A stretch of DNA of 64,000 bases from Varunaivibrio sulfuroxidans (GCF_029318635.1 NZ_CP119676.1:124001-188000), one strand, 5' to 3'. Counted from the stretch's first letter, positions 9,565 through 18,741 are shown. Made by a program: numbers and translations. Notes: generated from the letters alone by a model not told the origin.

Positions 9565-10695
9565 TTAAATATGCATCGAACGGGTGTGCCGGGACGACGG
9601 CGCATCGCGCCTTCTTCGGCGCGGCGTGACGCTTAACAGAATGAATCCGACGATGATGGGTAATATGGCGCTGGCGTAGATCAGGGGGACGAACATCAGA
9701 TTTTTTCCGGCGACGTTGTAAAGGCCCAGAACCCCGATCTGCAAAGCCAAGGTGACGCCGACCCCGATAATGACCCGCCGCGATTGCATGCGGCGGGTGA
9801 AATTTCCGGACAGGACGCTGATCAGGGCGATTAGGGTGAAACCGATGGCGTTCAGGGGGGCCGTGAGGCGTTTGTGCGCCTCGACCAGATATTTTCCGTA
9901 ATCGGAAATATGTGGATCTTTGCGGATGTTCAGCAATTCGGGAACCGTGCGTTCTCGCGCTTCTCGGTTGCGCTGCCCCGGCGCCTTTCCGGTCAGTCCT
10001 AGATCGAAAATATAACGGTCGAAATAGAGGATCGACAGACGTTTGGTCTTGCTGTCGATATCCTGGCGGTTGCCGTTATACATGACGACGCGCGCGCCCT
10101 CCTTGGAATTGACCATCGCCCCGCGTTCGGCCATTAGGGTGTAAACTTTGTCGGGGTTGCGTGAATCTTGGGCCAAGATGCCGAGCAGTTGGCCGTCCGC
10201 CGTGCGTTCGCGGACGTATACCGTAACGCCGTTGGAAATATTGTTGAATTGTCCCTCCTGGAGCAAAAGGTGGGAGAAACTGTAGCGGATGTCCCACTGT
10301 AGTTGGCGAAATTCTCCATAGGTTGCGGGGACGATCCATAAATTTAGGGCATATCCCGCAAGCGCCGTGAGTACGGCGAGCAAGAGCGCCGGCTTGGCGA
10401 GGGAAAGGCGGCTCAGCCCGGCGGCGCTCATCACGACCAGTTCGCGATCCATGACCATCCTGTTGTAGACGAACATCGTGACGGCAAACAGAGAAATGGG
10501 CAGAATTTCGGTCAGGAAATTGGGGGTCAACAACAGCGTTAAGTATAAAAATGTACTGCCGGAGAGCCCACGGTTGACGATCATGTCCACGAAACGCAAC
10601 GACTGGGTCAGCCAGATCACCGCGGTTAGTGAAAAGGAGACAAGCGCCATTCCCACCACCAGCTGCCCCAACATATACCAGGTCAGTCGTTTCAT
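9565..10695 (-). CDS. lptF: LPS export ABC transporter permease LptF
   Basis: Partner permease of LptG. The translation from the ATG at 10695 begins MKRLTWYMLGQL, the usual LptF opening, and gives 376 residues with three spans, a periplasmic domain (NGVTVYVRERTADGQ, then NRQDIDSKTKRLSILYFD) and three C-terminal spans. The open frame extends 41 codons further upstream without family similarity, so I used the internal ATG. It is the first gene of the LPS-export run. In E. coli pepA lies divergently next to lptF; here pepA is 14.7 kb away. Confidence 0.93.
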   Translation of the reverse strand: MKRLTWYMLGQLVVGMALVSFSLTAVIWLTQSLRFVDMIVNRGLSGSTFLYLTLLLTPNFLTEILPISLFAVTMFVYNRMVMDRELVVMSAAGLSRLSLAKPALLLAVLTALAGYALNLWIVPATYGEFRQLQWDIRYSFSHLLLQEGQFNNISNGVTVYVRERTADGQLLGILAQDSRNPDKVYTLMAERGAMVNSKEGARVVMYNGNRQDIDSKTKRLSILYFDRYIFDLGLTGKAPGQRNREARERTVPELLNIRKDPHISDYGKYLVEAHKRLTAPLNAIGFTLIALISVLSGNFTRRMQSRRVIIGVGVTLALQIGVLGLYNVAGKNLMFVPLIYASAILPIIVGFILLSVTPRRRRRDAPSSRHTRSMHI

Positions 10696-10861
10696 GGTCT
10701 GTTCTATCCAAAATCGAAGTCTATCACGGTTGCGCATCCAACGGATCGTCGGCGCGACGTGTCGGAGGTTTGGGCCGCGCACGAAGATGAAAGAATACAT
10801 CTCCTGACCCAAACGCAAGCGCTATTTACGATTGATCCGCATCACGGCGCAAAAAGAAACC

Positions 10862-12277
10862 TTACGGGCGAACGATCTTTCCCGGGTTCATGATGTTTTT
10901 CGGATCCAACGTGCGCTTGAGTGTTCGCATCATGTCCAGGGCGACATCCGAAACATAGCGCTCCATCTCGCCGACTTTCAGTTTTCCGATGCCGTGCTCG
11001 GCGCTGAAACTTCCCCCCATATCGACCACCAGGTCATGGACGAGACGATTGATTTCCCCCCAACGCGATAGAAATTCGTCCTTGTCGGCGCCTTCCGGCT
11101 GGCTGATGTTGAAATGAATATTACCGTCGCCGATATGCCCGAAGGCGCAGATGCGTGCGTCGGGGATGGCCTTTTTCACCAGGGCGCCGGCGCGGTCCAA
11201 AAATTCGGGGATGTGGGACACGGCGACGGAAATATCGTGTTTGATCGATCCACCTTCATGTTTTTGCGCCTCGGAAATGCTTTCGCGCAAACGCCATAAA
11301 TTCTGCGTCTGCGCTTCGCTGACGGCGACGACCGCATCGCCGACGAGCCCCTTTTCCAGGGCTGGGGCGAGGAGGTCTTGCAAGGCGTCTTGCAGGGACT
11401 CTCCGACGTGCGCGGCGGACAATTCAATTAAAATATAGGTCGGATAGGGGGCGATGAAGGGATCGCGGGCCCCCGGAATGTGGCGGCAGACAAACGTCAT
11501 GGCGAGGCGTGGGATCATTTCGAACGCGGTGACGCTGTCGCCAAGGCGCTCGCGCGCTCGAACGTATAACTCCAGGGCCTGCCGGGGGCTGTCCATGGCG
11601 ATCATGGCGCAAACCCGGTCTTTGGGGGCGGGGAAAAGTTTAAGTACGGCCCCGGTGATGATGCCCAGCGTCCCTTCGGCGCCGATAAACAGTTGTTTGA
11701 GGTCGTATCCGGTGTTGTCCTTGCGCAATGCCGTCATTCCGTTCCAGATCCGTCCATCGGCAAGCACGGCCTCGAGTCCGAGAACGAGATCGCGCGCATT
11801 GCCATAGCGTAAAACCTGAACGCCGCCGGCATTGGTCGATAAATTTCCCCCGATCCGACAGCTTCCTTCCGCCGCCAGGGATAGTGGAAAAAGTAGTCCG
11901 GCGCGTTGGGCGGCCGCTTGAATATCCGCTAAAATACATCCCGCCTGGACGCTGATGGTGGCGTTTTGTGCGTTAAGGTCGAGAATCGCGTCCATGCGCC
12001 GGGTCGAAAGCACGATCCCGTCCTCGGCGACGGCGCCGCCGACGAGGCCGGTATTTCCGCTTTGCGGGGTGATCGCGATGGCCTCTTCGGCGCAGATCGC
12101 GACGACGCGCGCGACTTCCTCTGTGGTGGCGGGCAGGACGATCAATTCCGGCGTGGATGTGTACAAGCCGCGCTCTTCGCGAACGAACGGCGCGGCGTCG
12201 TCGCCGGGGGCGACCCACCCCCTAGGTCCGACAATGGCCTTAATCGTGTCAAGCGCGGCTGTTTTCGTAGGCGCCAT
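10862..12277 (-). CDS. FAD-binding oxidoreductase (D-2-hydroxyacid dehydrogenase/GlcD type)
   Basis: A 471-residue flavoprotein with an N-terminal FAD-binding (PCMH) domain containing ITPQSGNTGLVGGAV and GGNLSTNAGGVQVLRYGN, and a C-terminal FAD-oxidase domain ending EHGIGKLKVGE and NIMNPGKIV. This architecture oxidises D-2-hydroxyacids such as D-lactate, glycolate or D-2-hydroxyglutarate and usually passes electrons to quinone or an electron-transfer flavoprotein. The exact substrate is not readable from the sequence. The ATG at 12277 opens MAPTKTAALD; it overlaps the 3' end of the FkbM gene by 29 bases, so the two may be co-transcribed. The open frame goes 50 codons further back without similarity. 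Confidence 0.9.
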   Translation of the reverse strand: MAPTKTAALDTIKAIVGPRGWVAPGDDAAPFVREERGLYTSTPELIVLPATTEEVARVVAICAEEAIAITPQSGNTGLVGGAVAEDGIVLSTRRMDAILDLNAQNATISVQAGCILADIQAAAQRAGLLFPLSLAAEGSCRIGGNLSTNAGGVQVLRYGNARDLVLGLEAVLADGRIWNGMTALRKDNTGYDLKQLFIGAEGTLGIITGAVLKLFPAPKDRVCAMIAMDSPRQALELYVRARERLGDSVTAFEMIPRLAMTFVCRHIPGARDPFIAPYPTYILIELSAAHVGESLQDALQDLLAPALEKGLVGDAVVAVSEAQTQNLWRLRESISEAQKHEGGSIKHDISVAVSHIPEFLDRAGALVKKAIPDARICAFGHIGDGNIHFNISQPEGADKDEFLSRWGEINRLVHDLVVDMGGSFSAEHGIGKLKVGEMERYVSDVALDMMRTLKRTLDPKNIMNPGKIVRP

Positions 12278-13067
12278 GGCGCGGGGTGTCCCTGGGAAGA
12301 AAAATGAAGTTGAACACATAATCGTTCGGATTTGTGGCGCGATCATGATGAATTTTCGGATCGAAACGGGTGAAATCCGTGAGGATGCCGTGCCAGAGGA
12401 AGAGGGCGTGGTAGTCCAGCGCGGCAACCCGCGCGACGGCGTCGTGGATGGGGATTTTGTTGTGCGCCTCCTCGATTTCGATCAGCATCACCGGACGTTC
12501 CCGCTCGATGGTTCTGATGGCGCCGTCGAGAACGGCGAATTCATGACCTTCGACATCGATTTTGATAAAGCCGATATTCTCGATGTTTTCGTCATCCAAC
12601 CTGCGGGTGGCGACGCAGGCTTCGCCGTAGCTGTCGCCGACTTTTTCGAAATTCAAGCTGGCGCCCTGATTGGAATAGCCTTTCGCGCCGCGAGGAACGC
12701 GCAGTACCGTATTTTCGCTGCGGTCGGACAGGGCGATCGGGGAAACCGTAACGTTCGTACTGAGGCGTGTGGCGGCCTTGAGAATTTTAAAAATTTTAGG
12801 ATTGGGCTCATAGGCGTAAACGTGGACGGAATACCGCTCCAGCCAATAGGTGAAGACCCCCTTGTTCGCCCCGACGTCGATGCTGACCTGATCGCGGTTG
12901 GCGAGGTGCGGAATAAGCGCCAATTCGCTTTCGCCTTTTCTCAATTCGCGCTGCGCGCGGTGACGGTAATACAGCGTCGGGGGAATCAGGAAATTTTTGA
13001 GTTTTTCCTCCAGGGTGGAGGTCGGTTCCCAAGGGGGGGCTTGCGTGGGGTCGGTGGGCATATTCAT
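12249..13067 (-). CDS. FkbM family SAM-dependent methyltransferase
   Basis: The SAM-binding motif SIDVGANKGVFTYWLE, YEPNPKIFKILK, and the FIKIDVEGHEFAVLDGA signature place this in the FkbM family, which O-methylates hydroxyls of glycans and secondary metabolites. No glycosyltransferase or surface-polysaccharide gene is adjacent, so the acceptor is unknown. Start choice is weak: ATG at 13067 (MNMPTDPTQ) has no clear Shine-Dalgarno, and the frame stays open to a TTG at 13208 that lies four bases after the tsaC stop with an AGG before it. The protein is 272 residues from the ATG and 319 from the TTG. Confidence 0.85.
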   Translation of the reverse strand: MNMPTDPTQAPPWEPTSTLEEKLKNFLIPPTLYYRHRAQRELRKGESELALIPHLANRDQVSIDVGANKGVFTYWLERYSVHVYAYEPNPKIFKILKAATRLSTNVTVSPIALSDRSENTVLRVPRGAKGYSNQGASLNFEKVGDSYGEACVATRRLDDENIENIGFIKIDVEGHEFAVLDGAIRTIERERPVMLIEIEEAHNKIPIHDAVARVAALDYHALFLWHGILTDFTRFDPKIHHDRATNPNDYVFNFIFLPRDTPRHGAYENSRA

Positions 13068-13211
13068 CGGGTGAGGAATCTCGGTGATTGCACTGGAAAA
13101 AAAAGAAGACAAGCCCGTGCGCATCGAGGCGCAGGGGGGATGGGCGACCGCCGAAGACCGAAATGCGTCCGGGAACCTGAGGGCAGGGACGGACTTAAGT
13201 CTGGCCAAGGC

Positions 13212-14231
13212 CTAAGCATTGACGTCGGGAATGCTTTTGGGGAGGGCGCGTTTTTCGAGGCTCAACGCGGCGCGTTCTAAACGATCGTTAATCGCGCGGC
13301 CCAGTCCGACATCGGGGATCGGTTGCACGGCAATCCCGCGAATGCCCGGCATGTCCAGGGCGCGCAACATGGCGAACAGGTTGCCCGCCGCCTCTTTCAG
13401 GTCGCCCTTACGACTAAGGTTGAGCGCGGCGCGCTTTGGGGCGTCGGGGCCGAACGTCAGGTAGGCCTCTCCGCGTTGACGGTTCTCCGGCGTGATATTG
13501 ATGCGGATCGGGATCGACGGAGCGTAATGGCGGCTCATCATGCCGGGGGCCTTTACCGCGCTGCCGTTGCCGGGTAGGGCGATGGGGCCGAGTAGCGCCG
13601 CGATATCTTCCATCGGGATGGCGCCGGGACGCAACAAGGTCGGCGTTTCTCCGCTCAAATCGACGATCGTCGATTCAATGCCGACGGCGCACGATCCACC
13701 GTCGAGGATGATGTCCACTTTATCGCGCAACGACAGTTCGACATGAAGCGCCGCCGTCGGGCTGAGCGTGCCCGACCGGTTCGCGCTGGGGGCGGCGATC
13801 GGACGCCCCGAAGTCTCGATCAGGGCGCGAGCGATAATATTGTCGGGCACGCGCACCGCCAAAGTGTCCAGACCGGCGCTGGCGACCAGAGAAATGGAGC
13901 TGTCCTTGCGCCGAGGCAGGACGAGGGTCAGCGATCCGGGCCAAAACGCCTGCGTCAGTTTTCGTGCGCGATCGTCGAAAACCACCTCGAGCGCCGCCTG
14001 TCCCGCGTCCGCGAAATGAACGATCAGGGGGTTGAATTGGGGCCTGTCCTTAGCGTCGAAAATCGAGGCGACGGCCCGATCAGAGGCGGCGTCGGCGCCC
14101 AATCCGTAGACCGTTTCGGTGGGAAAGGCGACCAGCTTTCCGTCACGAATCGCCTGGGCGGCCATGGCCAGGGTGTCTTCGTCGGTTTCGACGATACGCG
14201 AGTGCTGGGGCAGCGGAAAATCCTGAGTCAC
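13212..14231 (-). CDS. tsaC: L-threonylcarbamoyladenylate synthase (Sua5/TsaC type)
   Basis: Makes threonylcarbamoyl-AMP from threonine, bicarbonate and ATP, the precursor of the t6A modification at tRNA position 37. The YrdC core contains AFPTETVYGLGADA, KDRPQFNPLIVH and APSANRSGTLSPT. At 339 residues it is the long Sua5 form with a C-terminal Sua5 domain joined by the linker KAPGMMSRHYAPS. The enzyme partners with TsaB, TsaD and TsaE, which are not in this window. It is the first gene of a minus-strand run that continues into the FkbM and FAD-oxidase genes. Confidence 0.95.
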   Translation of the reverse strand: MTQDFPLPQHSRIVETDEDTLAMAAQAIRDGKLVAFPTETVYGLGADAASDRAVASIFDAKDRPQFNPLIVHFADAGQAALEVVFDDRARKLTQAFWPGSLTLVLPRRKDSSISLVASAGLDTLAVRVPDNIIARALIETSGRPIAAPSANRSGTLSPTAALHVELSLRDKVDIILDGGSCAVGIESTIVDLSGETPTLLRPGAIPMEDIAALLGPIALPGNGSAVKAPGMMSRHYAPSIPIRINITPENRQRGEAYLTFGPDAPKRAALNLSRKGDLKEAAGNLFAMLRALDMPGIRGIAVQPIPDVGLGRAINDRLERAALSLEKRALPKSIPDVNA

Positions 14232-14548
14232 AATACGCTTCCGTTAATTTGTAGCCTAAGGGGCCGTCGAACAAACGACGATCGGCCTCCCGCGCAGACA
14301 TGCCGCCTCGGGACCGAAACACCGCCGACCGCTTTTCGAACGTTGGCCGGGAATTTCACCATCCGATGGTTGAGATAGTGTCGGCAAGGCGCCCTCATCA
14401 AGAAGTGAAAGTCGCCTCGATCTCCCACCGAACTCCCCATCCCCTCCTGTTACATACCGGAAACGGTGATGAAAACAAAGGTTCGATTGAGCCTTCGAAG
14501 TTCTTTTTTTACGCTCGGCACGCCCGTGGGCGTTGGTCCGGGACAGGA
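14232..14548. other. Intergenic region, no gene recognised
   Basis: About 317 bases between tsaC and cysQ. It holds a short inverted repeat, cgcccgtgggcg, near 14520 and no convincing coding frame, RNA gene or promoter. Confidence 0.5.
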
Positions 14549-15325
14549 TCAAGAACGCCCGCGGGCGATGAAAAACGGGTTCTCGAACCCGGCCTTGCCA
14601 TACGTCAATACGCCGCCGTCTTGTTTGCGTACATCGCCGCCTGCGTGGCGAAGAACGCCGTGACCGGCGGCGGTGTCCCATTCCATGGTGCGCCCGAAGC
14701 GCGGGTACAGATCGGCCCGGCCTTCGGCGATCATGCAAAACTTGAGAGAACTGCCCGCGGTGACTTCCTCTTGGATTGAAAAATCGGCGAGATAATCTTC
14801 GGTTTCCTGATTTTTGTGGCTGCGGCTGACCACGGCGACAAGCCCCTGGGGCGGCGGGGTGCGGGCGCTGATCGGCTGTGGTCCTGCGGCATCCTTCTCG
14901 ACAAAGGCCCCATGTGGGCTTCCTAGATAAGTGCGCCCCGAAACGGGGACGTGGACGACGCCCAAAACGGGCAAACCGTTTTCAATGAGGGCGATGTTCA
15001 CGGTGAACTCTCCGTTGCGGTTGATGAATTCCTTGGTTCCGTCCAGGGGGTCGATGAGCCAGAAAGGCGAAGAGGAGAGGTCGCCGTGCGCACCGGTTTC
15101 GTCGTAAGATTCTTCGCTAATGATGGGGAAATGGTCGGTGACCTCGGTGCGGATGGTTTCGCAAATCAACGTGTCGGCTATTCTGTCGGCGGCGGTGACG
15201 GGAGATTTGTCGGCCTTGTTTTGGACGACGAAATCGGTGTCGTAGATTTTTAAGATTTCGTCTCCAGCGGCCTTGGCTAGCGTGTGGATTTGGTCGAGAA
15301 GGTGGATGGTGATGTTCAGCGACAT
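14549..15325 (-). CDS. cysQ: 3'(2'),5'-bisphosphate nucleotidase CysQ
   Basis: A 258-residue inositol-monophosphatase-fold enzyme that removes the 3' phosphate of adenosine 3',5'-bisphosphate, a by-product of sulfate assimilation and of acyl-carrier-protein maturation. Metal-binding motifs are ISEES (glutamates of site 1), DPLDGTKEFINR and EWDTAAGH. Length and motif order are normal. It is not in an operon with other sulfur genes here; tsaC follows 317 bases downstream and the lysozyme array lies immediately upstream on the same strand. Confidence 0.95.
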   Translation of the reverse strand: MSLNITIHLLDQIHTLAKAAGDEILKIYDTDFVVQNKADKSPVTAADRIADTLICETIRTEVTDHFPIISEESYDETGAHGDLSSSPFWLIDPLDGTKEFINRNGEFTVNIALIENGLPVLGVVHVPVSGRTYLGSPHGAFVEKDAAGPQPISARTPPPQGLVAVVSRSHKNQETEDYLADFSIQEEVTAGSSLKFCMIAEGRADLYPRFGRTMEWDTAAGHGVLRHAGGDVRKQDGGVLTYGKAGFENPFFIARGRS

Positions 15326-15438
15326 GGTGGGGGACTCGCTCTGTGAGGGGCGTCAAGAGTTGGGCACATTACGCCATTGCGCGCACGCGACCAAGCCTTC
15401 GTGATCAAGCCCTGGGGCGATAGGGAGGGGCGTCATTC

Positions 15439-17358
15439 TCACCGGGGCCATTTTCCGGTGGTTTTTCGGCGGGCGGCGATTTTGACCAGGCGGTCTGCGC
15501 GCGTGCCCGCGGGCGGGGTGGCGCGCTGGTGTTCGATCCATGCGATGGCCCGCGCGCGTCCCGGTTCTTGGGCGATGGTGGTGCGTTGCGGGGCGTTGGG
15601 GGTGTTGTCGGCGTAGGCGGCCTTGAAGAAATTGCGCACCGCGTTCGCCGCGAAGGCGTGCAGCGGATGGCTGGCGCTTGCGTAGGCCTTCGACGTCATC
15701 ACCCGTTCGGCCATTGCCTTGTCGAGCAACAGCCCGGCGATCTCGGCCGTTTTCGATGATGGAACGGCCGCGCGGGCGGACGTGGGTGATGACGATGAAG
15801 CCGACGATGAAGGCGACGATGGAACGGGCGAGGCCGACGGAAAAGGCGATCGCGTGGGGATCGGCGAAAATCCCCCTTTCGCGGCGGCTTTTCTGTTTCC
15901 CGGGGCCGTGTTTTTTGGGGCCGTGCTCATTGGCAAGGGGCTTTTCTTGGGGGCCAATATCTTGGGGGCCAAGATCGCCTTCAGGGCGGCGACGCCGTCG
16001 TTGGCGTGGGTGAAGAAGTCCTTGTTTCGGACTTGCTCGGGGATGGTTCCGCGCAGCACACGCGATGCCCGCGCGCGGTCGCCGTAAAGGTGGCTCAACC
16101 GGTCGATGGCGTTTTGCGAAAGATCGGGGCCGGGAGTTTTCGCCGGGGCGGGAACTTTCCCCGCCGTTCCCGGGGCCGCGTCCTTCTCCTTCGTCGCCCC
16201 GTTTCCCGCAGGCTTGTTTTGGGGGGCGGCTTTGTCTTTTGCCGTGACTTTGTTTTGGGCCGTGGGGGCATCTTGGGACGGCGCATTTTGGGCATGGGGC
16301 GCCGTTCCCGCCCCGTCGCCGCTTTGCCCGGGGACGGCTTGTTTGGGCGCGTTTCCCTGGTCCGTCGGTGCGCCTTTCCCCGAATTATGGACGGGGCGGT
16401 TATCGGGAGCGGGATTGCCCGACAGGCCGTCTTTGCCGGCATCTTTTGTCGCCCCGACTTGCGCCTTGGAGGCCGCGCCGGGCGCGTCGGAAGGGTTTTG
16501 TGCGGGACCTTGGGCGGATGGCGCCGCCGGGACGTCGGCCCAAAGATCGCCGGGTTTTTGCCGATACGCCGCGCGGGGCAGATAAATCAGGTCTCCGGCG
16601 CGAATTTTATCGGCGTTCGCAATGTCCGGGTTCGCCGCCATGACGGCGCGTAGGGGAACGTGATAACGCGCGGAAATGGCGCCGAGGGTATCCCCATTGT
16701 TCACCGTAACCGTGCCTTTCTCGTTGGTGTTCATGAAGTGCTTGGCGAAACTGAGGCCACGACTTTCGTCGTGTAGGTATCTGCCGATACGGATAAGGAT
16801 GCGCCCGACGTCCTTCATGTCCCCCGCCCGAAGGGCCTTTTGCAAGGCGTCCCGTTCGCGCCGGACGCTGGCCGGGGACTGATACGTGACCAGCGTCAAA
16901 ATCCCCTGACGTTTGGGACTGAGGGCGGCGAACAGGGGATCGCCGATGATGTTGCGGGTTTGGTCGTAAAAGCGGGCGTAGGACTGTGTGAACAAAGCCT
17001 TGGTCTGCTCCGGGGTCAATTCCGGGCCGCGCAGGGCGGTGATCATCCCATCGAGACGCTTGGTGTCGGCGTTCTCGCCTTTGTTCAATTCGTCGGCGAT
17101 GGCGCGCAGGGTCTTTTTTTGGGAATCGCCCAGCGGGATCTTCGCCGCGCGCATGTCCGCCTCCAAGGTCGGCTTGACCACCCACCGCCCGTCTCGCCCC
17201 AGAACCACGGCGGCGTAACCGATGCCGATGGTCGGAACGTGGCGTCCGTCGTTGTAGTAATTGTGTTTGTCGCGCTCCAAATGGCTGGCCAAGGGGTATA
17301 TTTTATCAAGGGATCGTTGGCCGTAATCATTAATTCGCCGCTTTTTGTGATCAGTCAT
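15439..17358 (-). CDS. T4-type (GH24-like) lysozyme with LysM domain and long low-complexity tail; putative antibacterial effector
   Basis: A 639-residue protein. Residues 20-60 contain Glu28, Asp37 and Thr43 before IGIG, with the same 9- and 6-residue spacing as the Glu11/Asp20/Thr26 triad of T4 lysozyme, so the first 210 residues are probably a muramidase domain. A LysM peptidoglycan-binding domain follows (about 216-261: NNGDTLGAISARYHVP to AGDLIYLP). Residues 270-410 are a Pro/Ala/Gln/Lys-rich linker. The C-terminal 220 residues contain another Ser/Pro-rich stretch and two helical segments I do not recognise. There is no Sec signal. It is the only full-length lysozyme of the four-unit array. 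A strong AAGGAGG precedes the ATG. The effector role is inferred; an endolysin-type cell-wall enzyme is the alternative. Confidence 0.8.
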   Translation of the reverse strand: MTDHKKRRINDYGQRSLDKIYPLASHLERDKHNYYNDGRHVPTIGIGYAAVVLGRDGRWVVKPTLEADMRAAKIPLGDSQKKTLRAIADELNKGENADTKRLDGMITALRGPELTPEQTKALFTQSYARFYDQTRNIIGDPLFAALSPKRQGILTLVTYQSPASVRRERDALQKALRAGDMKDVGRILIRIGRYLHDESRGLSFAKHFMNTNEKGTVTVNNGDTLGAISARYHVPLRAVMAANPDIANADKIRAGDLIYLPRAAYRQKPGDLWADVPAAPSAQGPAQNPSDAPGAASKAQVGATKDAGKDGLSGNPAPDNRPVHNSGKGAPTDQGNAPKQAVPGQSGDGAGTAPHAQNAPSQDAPTAQNKVTAKDKAAPQNKPAGNGATKEKDAAPGTAGKVPAPAKTPGPDLSQNAIDRLSHLYGDRARASRVLRGTIPEQVRNKDFFTHANDGVAALKAILAPKILAPKKSPLPMSTAPKNTAPGNRKAAAKGGFSPIPTRSPFPSASPVPSSPSSSASSSSPTSARAAVPSSKTAEIAGLLLDKAMAERVMTSKAYASASHPLHAFAANAVRNFFKAAYADNTPNAPQRTTIAQEPGRARAIAWIEHQRATPPAGTRADRLVKIAARRKTTGKWPR

Positions 17359-17387
17359 GGTGTATCCTCCTTAACATGTTGGGCATA

Positions 17388-17413
17388 AAAAAACAGCGCC
17401 GGGGCGCTGTTTT
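17388..17413 (-). terminator. Hairpin with T-run between partner gene 1 and the lysozyme gene
   Basis: An 11-base perfect stem (aaaacagcgcc/ggcgctgtttt) with a two-base loop and a run of seven T on the minus strand, 45 bases before the lysozyme start. It reads as an intrinsic terminator or attenuator and would limit read-through into the lysozyme. Confidence 0.75.
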
Positions 17414-17447
17414 CAAACTCTGATAATTCGTCAATTTTTATGCGCTT

Positions 17448-18089
17448 CTATTCGTCGCGCGGGTAGTTGAATAAGTACCGTTTCAACCTCTCCTTATCTC
17501 TATACGGGACGTAAGTATCGAAATTACAATAATAATTTTCTGGTGCTGATTTAGGGAGCCAGTCGTGTTCGATGCGTTTTTCAACATCACCTATGGTTGT
17601 GCATAGACTAACTTGAACCATGCAGGCATTGTCCAAAAACGGTGGAGAATCGTAGCCAATGAAAGCAAACCGTTGCAGCGGATACCCATACTTTTGGTGC
17701 TGCGGCAGGCCGAACAGTTCAAGGTAGGGAACATTATGAGGCCCCTTGCGGATTTTAAAGGGAAACTCTCCGTGTTTGCTGAAGTTAATGTAACCTTTCT
17801 TGATCTCCATAATGCCCAGGGTGGGCATTGTCGCGCGTCCGAAGGGATACCACTTGCCATAAAGTGTTTTGGGGCAGTAGGGCTTGTCGGGCAAGGCCAG
17901 TGGGTCGGGGTTGGCGGCTTGTTTTGATCCCGGGGCGGGGATGACGACCTCGCGCACGGCGAGGGTAATTTTTGCCTCGGCGTCGGCGTCGGCGTCGGCG
18001 GTGGCCAAGGTGGAAAAGAGGACGGCGCTTAGGGCGGCGATAAGGCCTCCGACGACGCGCCCGCGCCGTGACGATGCAAACCTAACCAT
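17448..18089 (-). CDS. Secreted cysteine-containing protein, putative lysozyme-immunity partner (copy 1)
   Basis: A 213-residue protein with basic start MVRFASSRRGR, a hydrophobic core GGLIAALSAVLFSTLATA, and a probable signal-peptidase site after ATA or ADA, so it should reach the periplasm. The mature part has cysteines in KPYCPKTL, LDNAC, VSLC and YYC that could form two disulfides, and a conserved GKWYPF. No family was recognised. This copy has an expanded ADADADAE stretch from extra 6-base repeats. It is directly upstream of the full lysozyme gene in transcription order, the expected place for a cognate inhibitor. Alternatives are an accessory factor for wall binding or a lipocalin-like protein of other function. 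Confidence 0.75.
   Translation of the reverse strand: MVRFASSRRGRVVGGLIAALSAVLFSTLATADADADAEAKITLAVREVVIPAPGSKQAANPDPLALPDKPYCPKTLYGKWYPFGRATMPTLGIMEIKKGYINFSKHGEFPFKIRKGPHNVPYLELFGLPQHQKYGYPLQRFAFIGYDSPPFLDNACMVQVSLCTTIGDVEKRIEHDWLPKSAPENYYCNFDTYVPYRDKERLKRYLFNYPRDE
17974..18003 (+). repeat. Hexanucleotide (gtcggc)n repeat in partner gene 1
   Basis: The copy-1 gene has two more gcgtcg units than the other copies, giving ADADADAE instead of ADAE just after the signal peptide. This is in frame and typical of slipped-strand replication. Confidence 0.75.
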
Positions 18090-18154
18090 GGCGCGGTTCC
18101 CTCATCCTCAATCTCCCTCCCATCACGTTCCCATCTCCCCGCCGTATCCCGGCA

Positions 18155-18183
18155 GGAAAACGGCGCACCTATGGCGCGCCGTT
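18155..18183 (-). terminator. Intrinsic terminator between lysozyme fragment 2 and partner gene 1
   Basis: An 11-bp stem (aacggcgcacc/ggcgcgccgtt, one G-T pair), a three-base loop and a short T-run followed by CC on the minus strand. It separates one tandem unit from the next. Confidence 0.7.
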
Positions 18184-18229
18184 GGGGTCATCTTATACAC
18201 CAAATCGTCGGATCAATAAAGGAAAAAAT

Positions 18230-18712
18230 TCACATAAATGCACATGTCGTCACCCCCCCCTGACGTTCGGGACTGAGGGCGGCGAACAGGGGATCGCCGA
18301 TGATGTTGCGGGTCTGGTCGTAAAAGCGGGCGTAGGACTGAGTGAACAAAGCCTTGGCCTGCTCCGGGGTCAATTCCGGGCCGCGCAGGGCGGTGATCAT
18401 CCCATCGAGACGCTTGGTGTCGGCGTTCTCGCCCTTGTTCAATTCGTCGGCGATGGCGCGCAGGGTCTTTTTTTGGGAATCGCCAAGCGGGATCTTCGCC
18501 GCGCGCATGTTCGCCTCCTAGGTCGGCTTGACCACCCACCGCCCGTCCCGCCCCAAAACCACGGCGGCGTAACCGATGCCGATGGTCGGAACGTGGCGTC
18601 CGTCGTTGTAGTAGGTTTTTTTCTCATACTCTATGGTTCGCGCCAGTGAATATATTTTATCTAGGGATTGTTTGTAGAGGTTAATGATTCTATGAGTTTT
18701 ATCCTCGGTCAT
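18230..18712 (-). pseudogene. Truncated lysozyme copy 2, split by an in-frame amber codon
   Basis: The ATG at 18712 opens MTEDKTHRI and the Glu28/Asp37/Thr43 triad is intact. A TAG at 18518-18520 replaces the leucine codon (TTG) found in the other copies, ending the product at 64 residues. The mutation leaves AGGAGG five bases before an in-frame ATG at 18508, so a second product of 92 residues could be made by re-initiation. The frame then ends at 18230 after the shared truncation point at LSPxRQG, with the short tail GVTTCAFM. Compared with copy 1 it lacks the second half of the lysozyme fold, LysM and the tail. Probably inactive as an enzyme. Confidence 0.8.
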
Positions 18713-18741
18713 TTTTTAGTCCTCCATGTTGTTAAGGGCAC

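Noticed and set aside
11955-13280. A 441-codon plus-strand frame
   Set aside because: Antisense to the FAD-oxidase and FkbM genes, whose motifs are unambiguous.
15439-17358. Interpretation of the lysozyme as a prophage endolysin
   Set aside because: No holin, spanin, tail or other phage gene is nearby, and the long LysM/low-complexity tail and secreted partner are not typical. Kept as an alternative, not as the main call.
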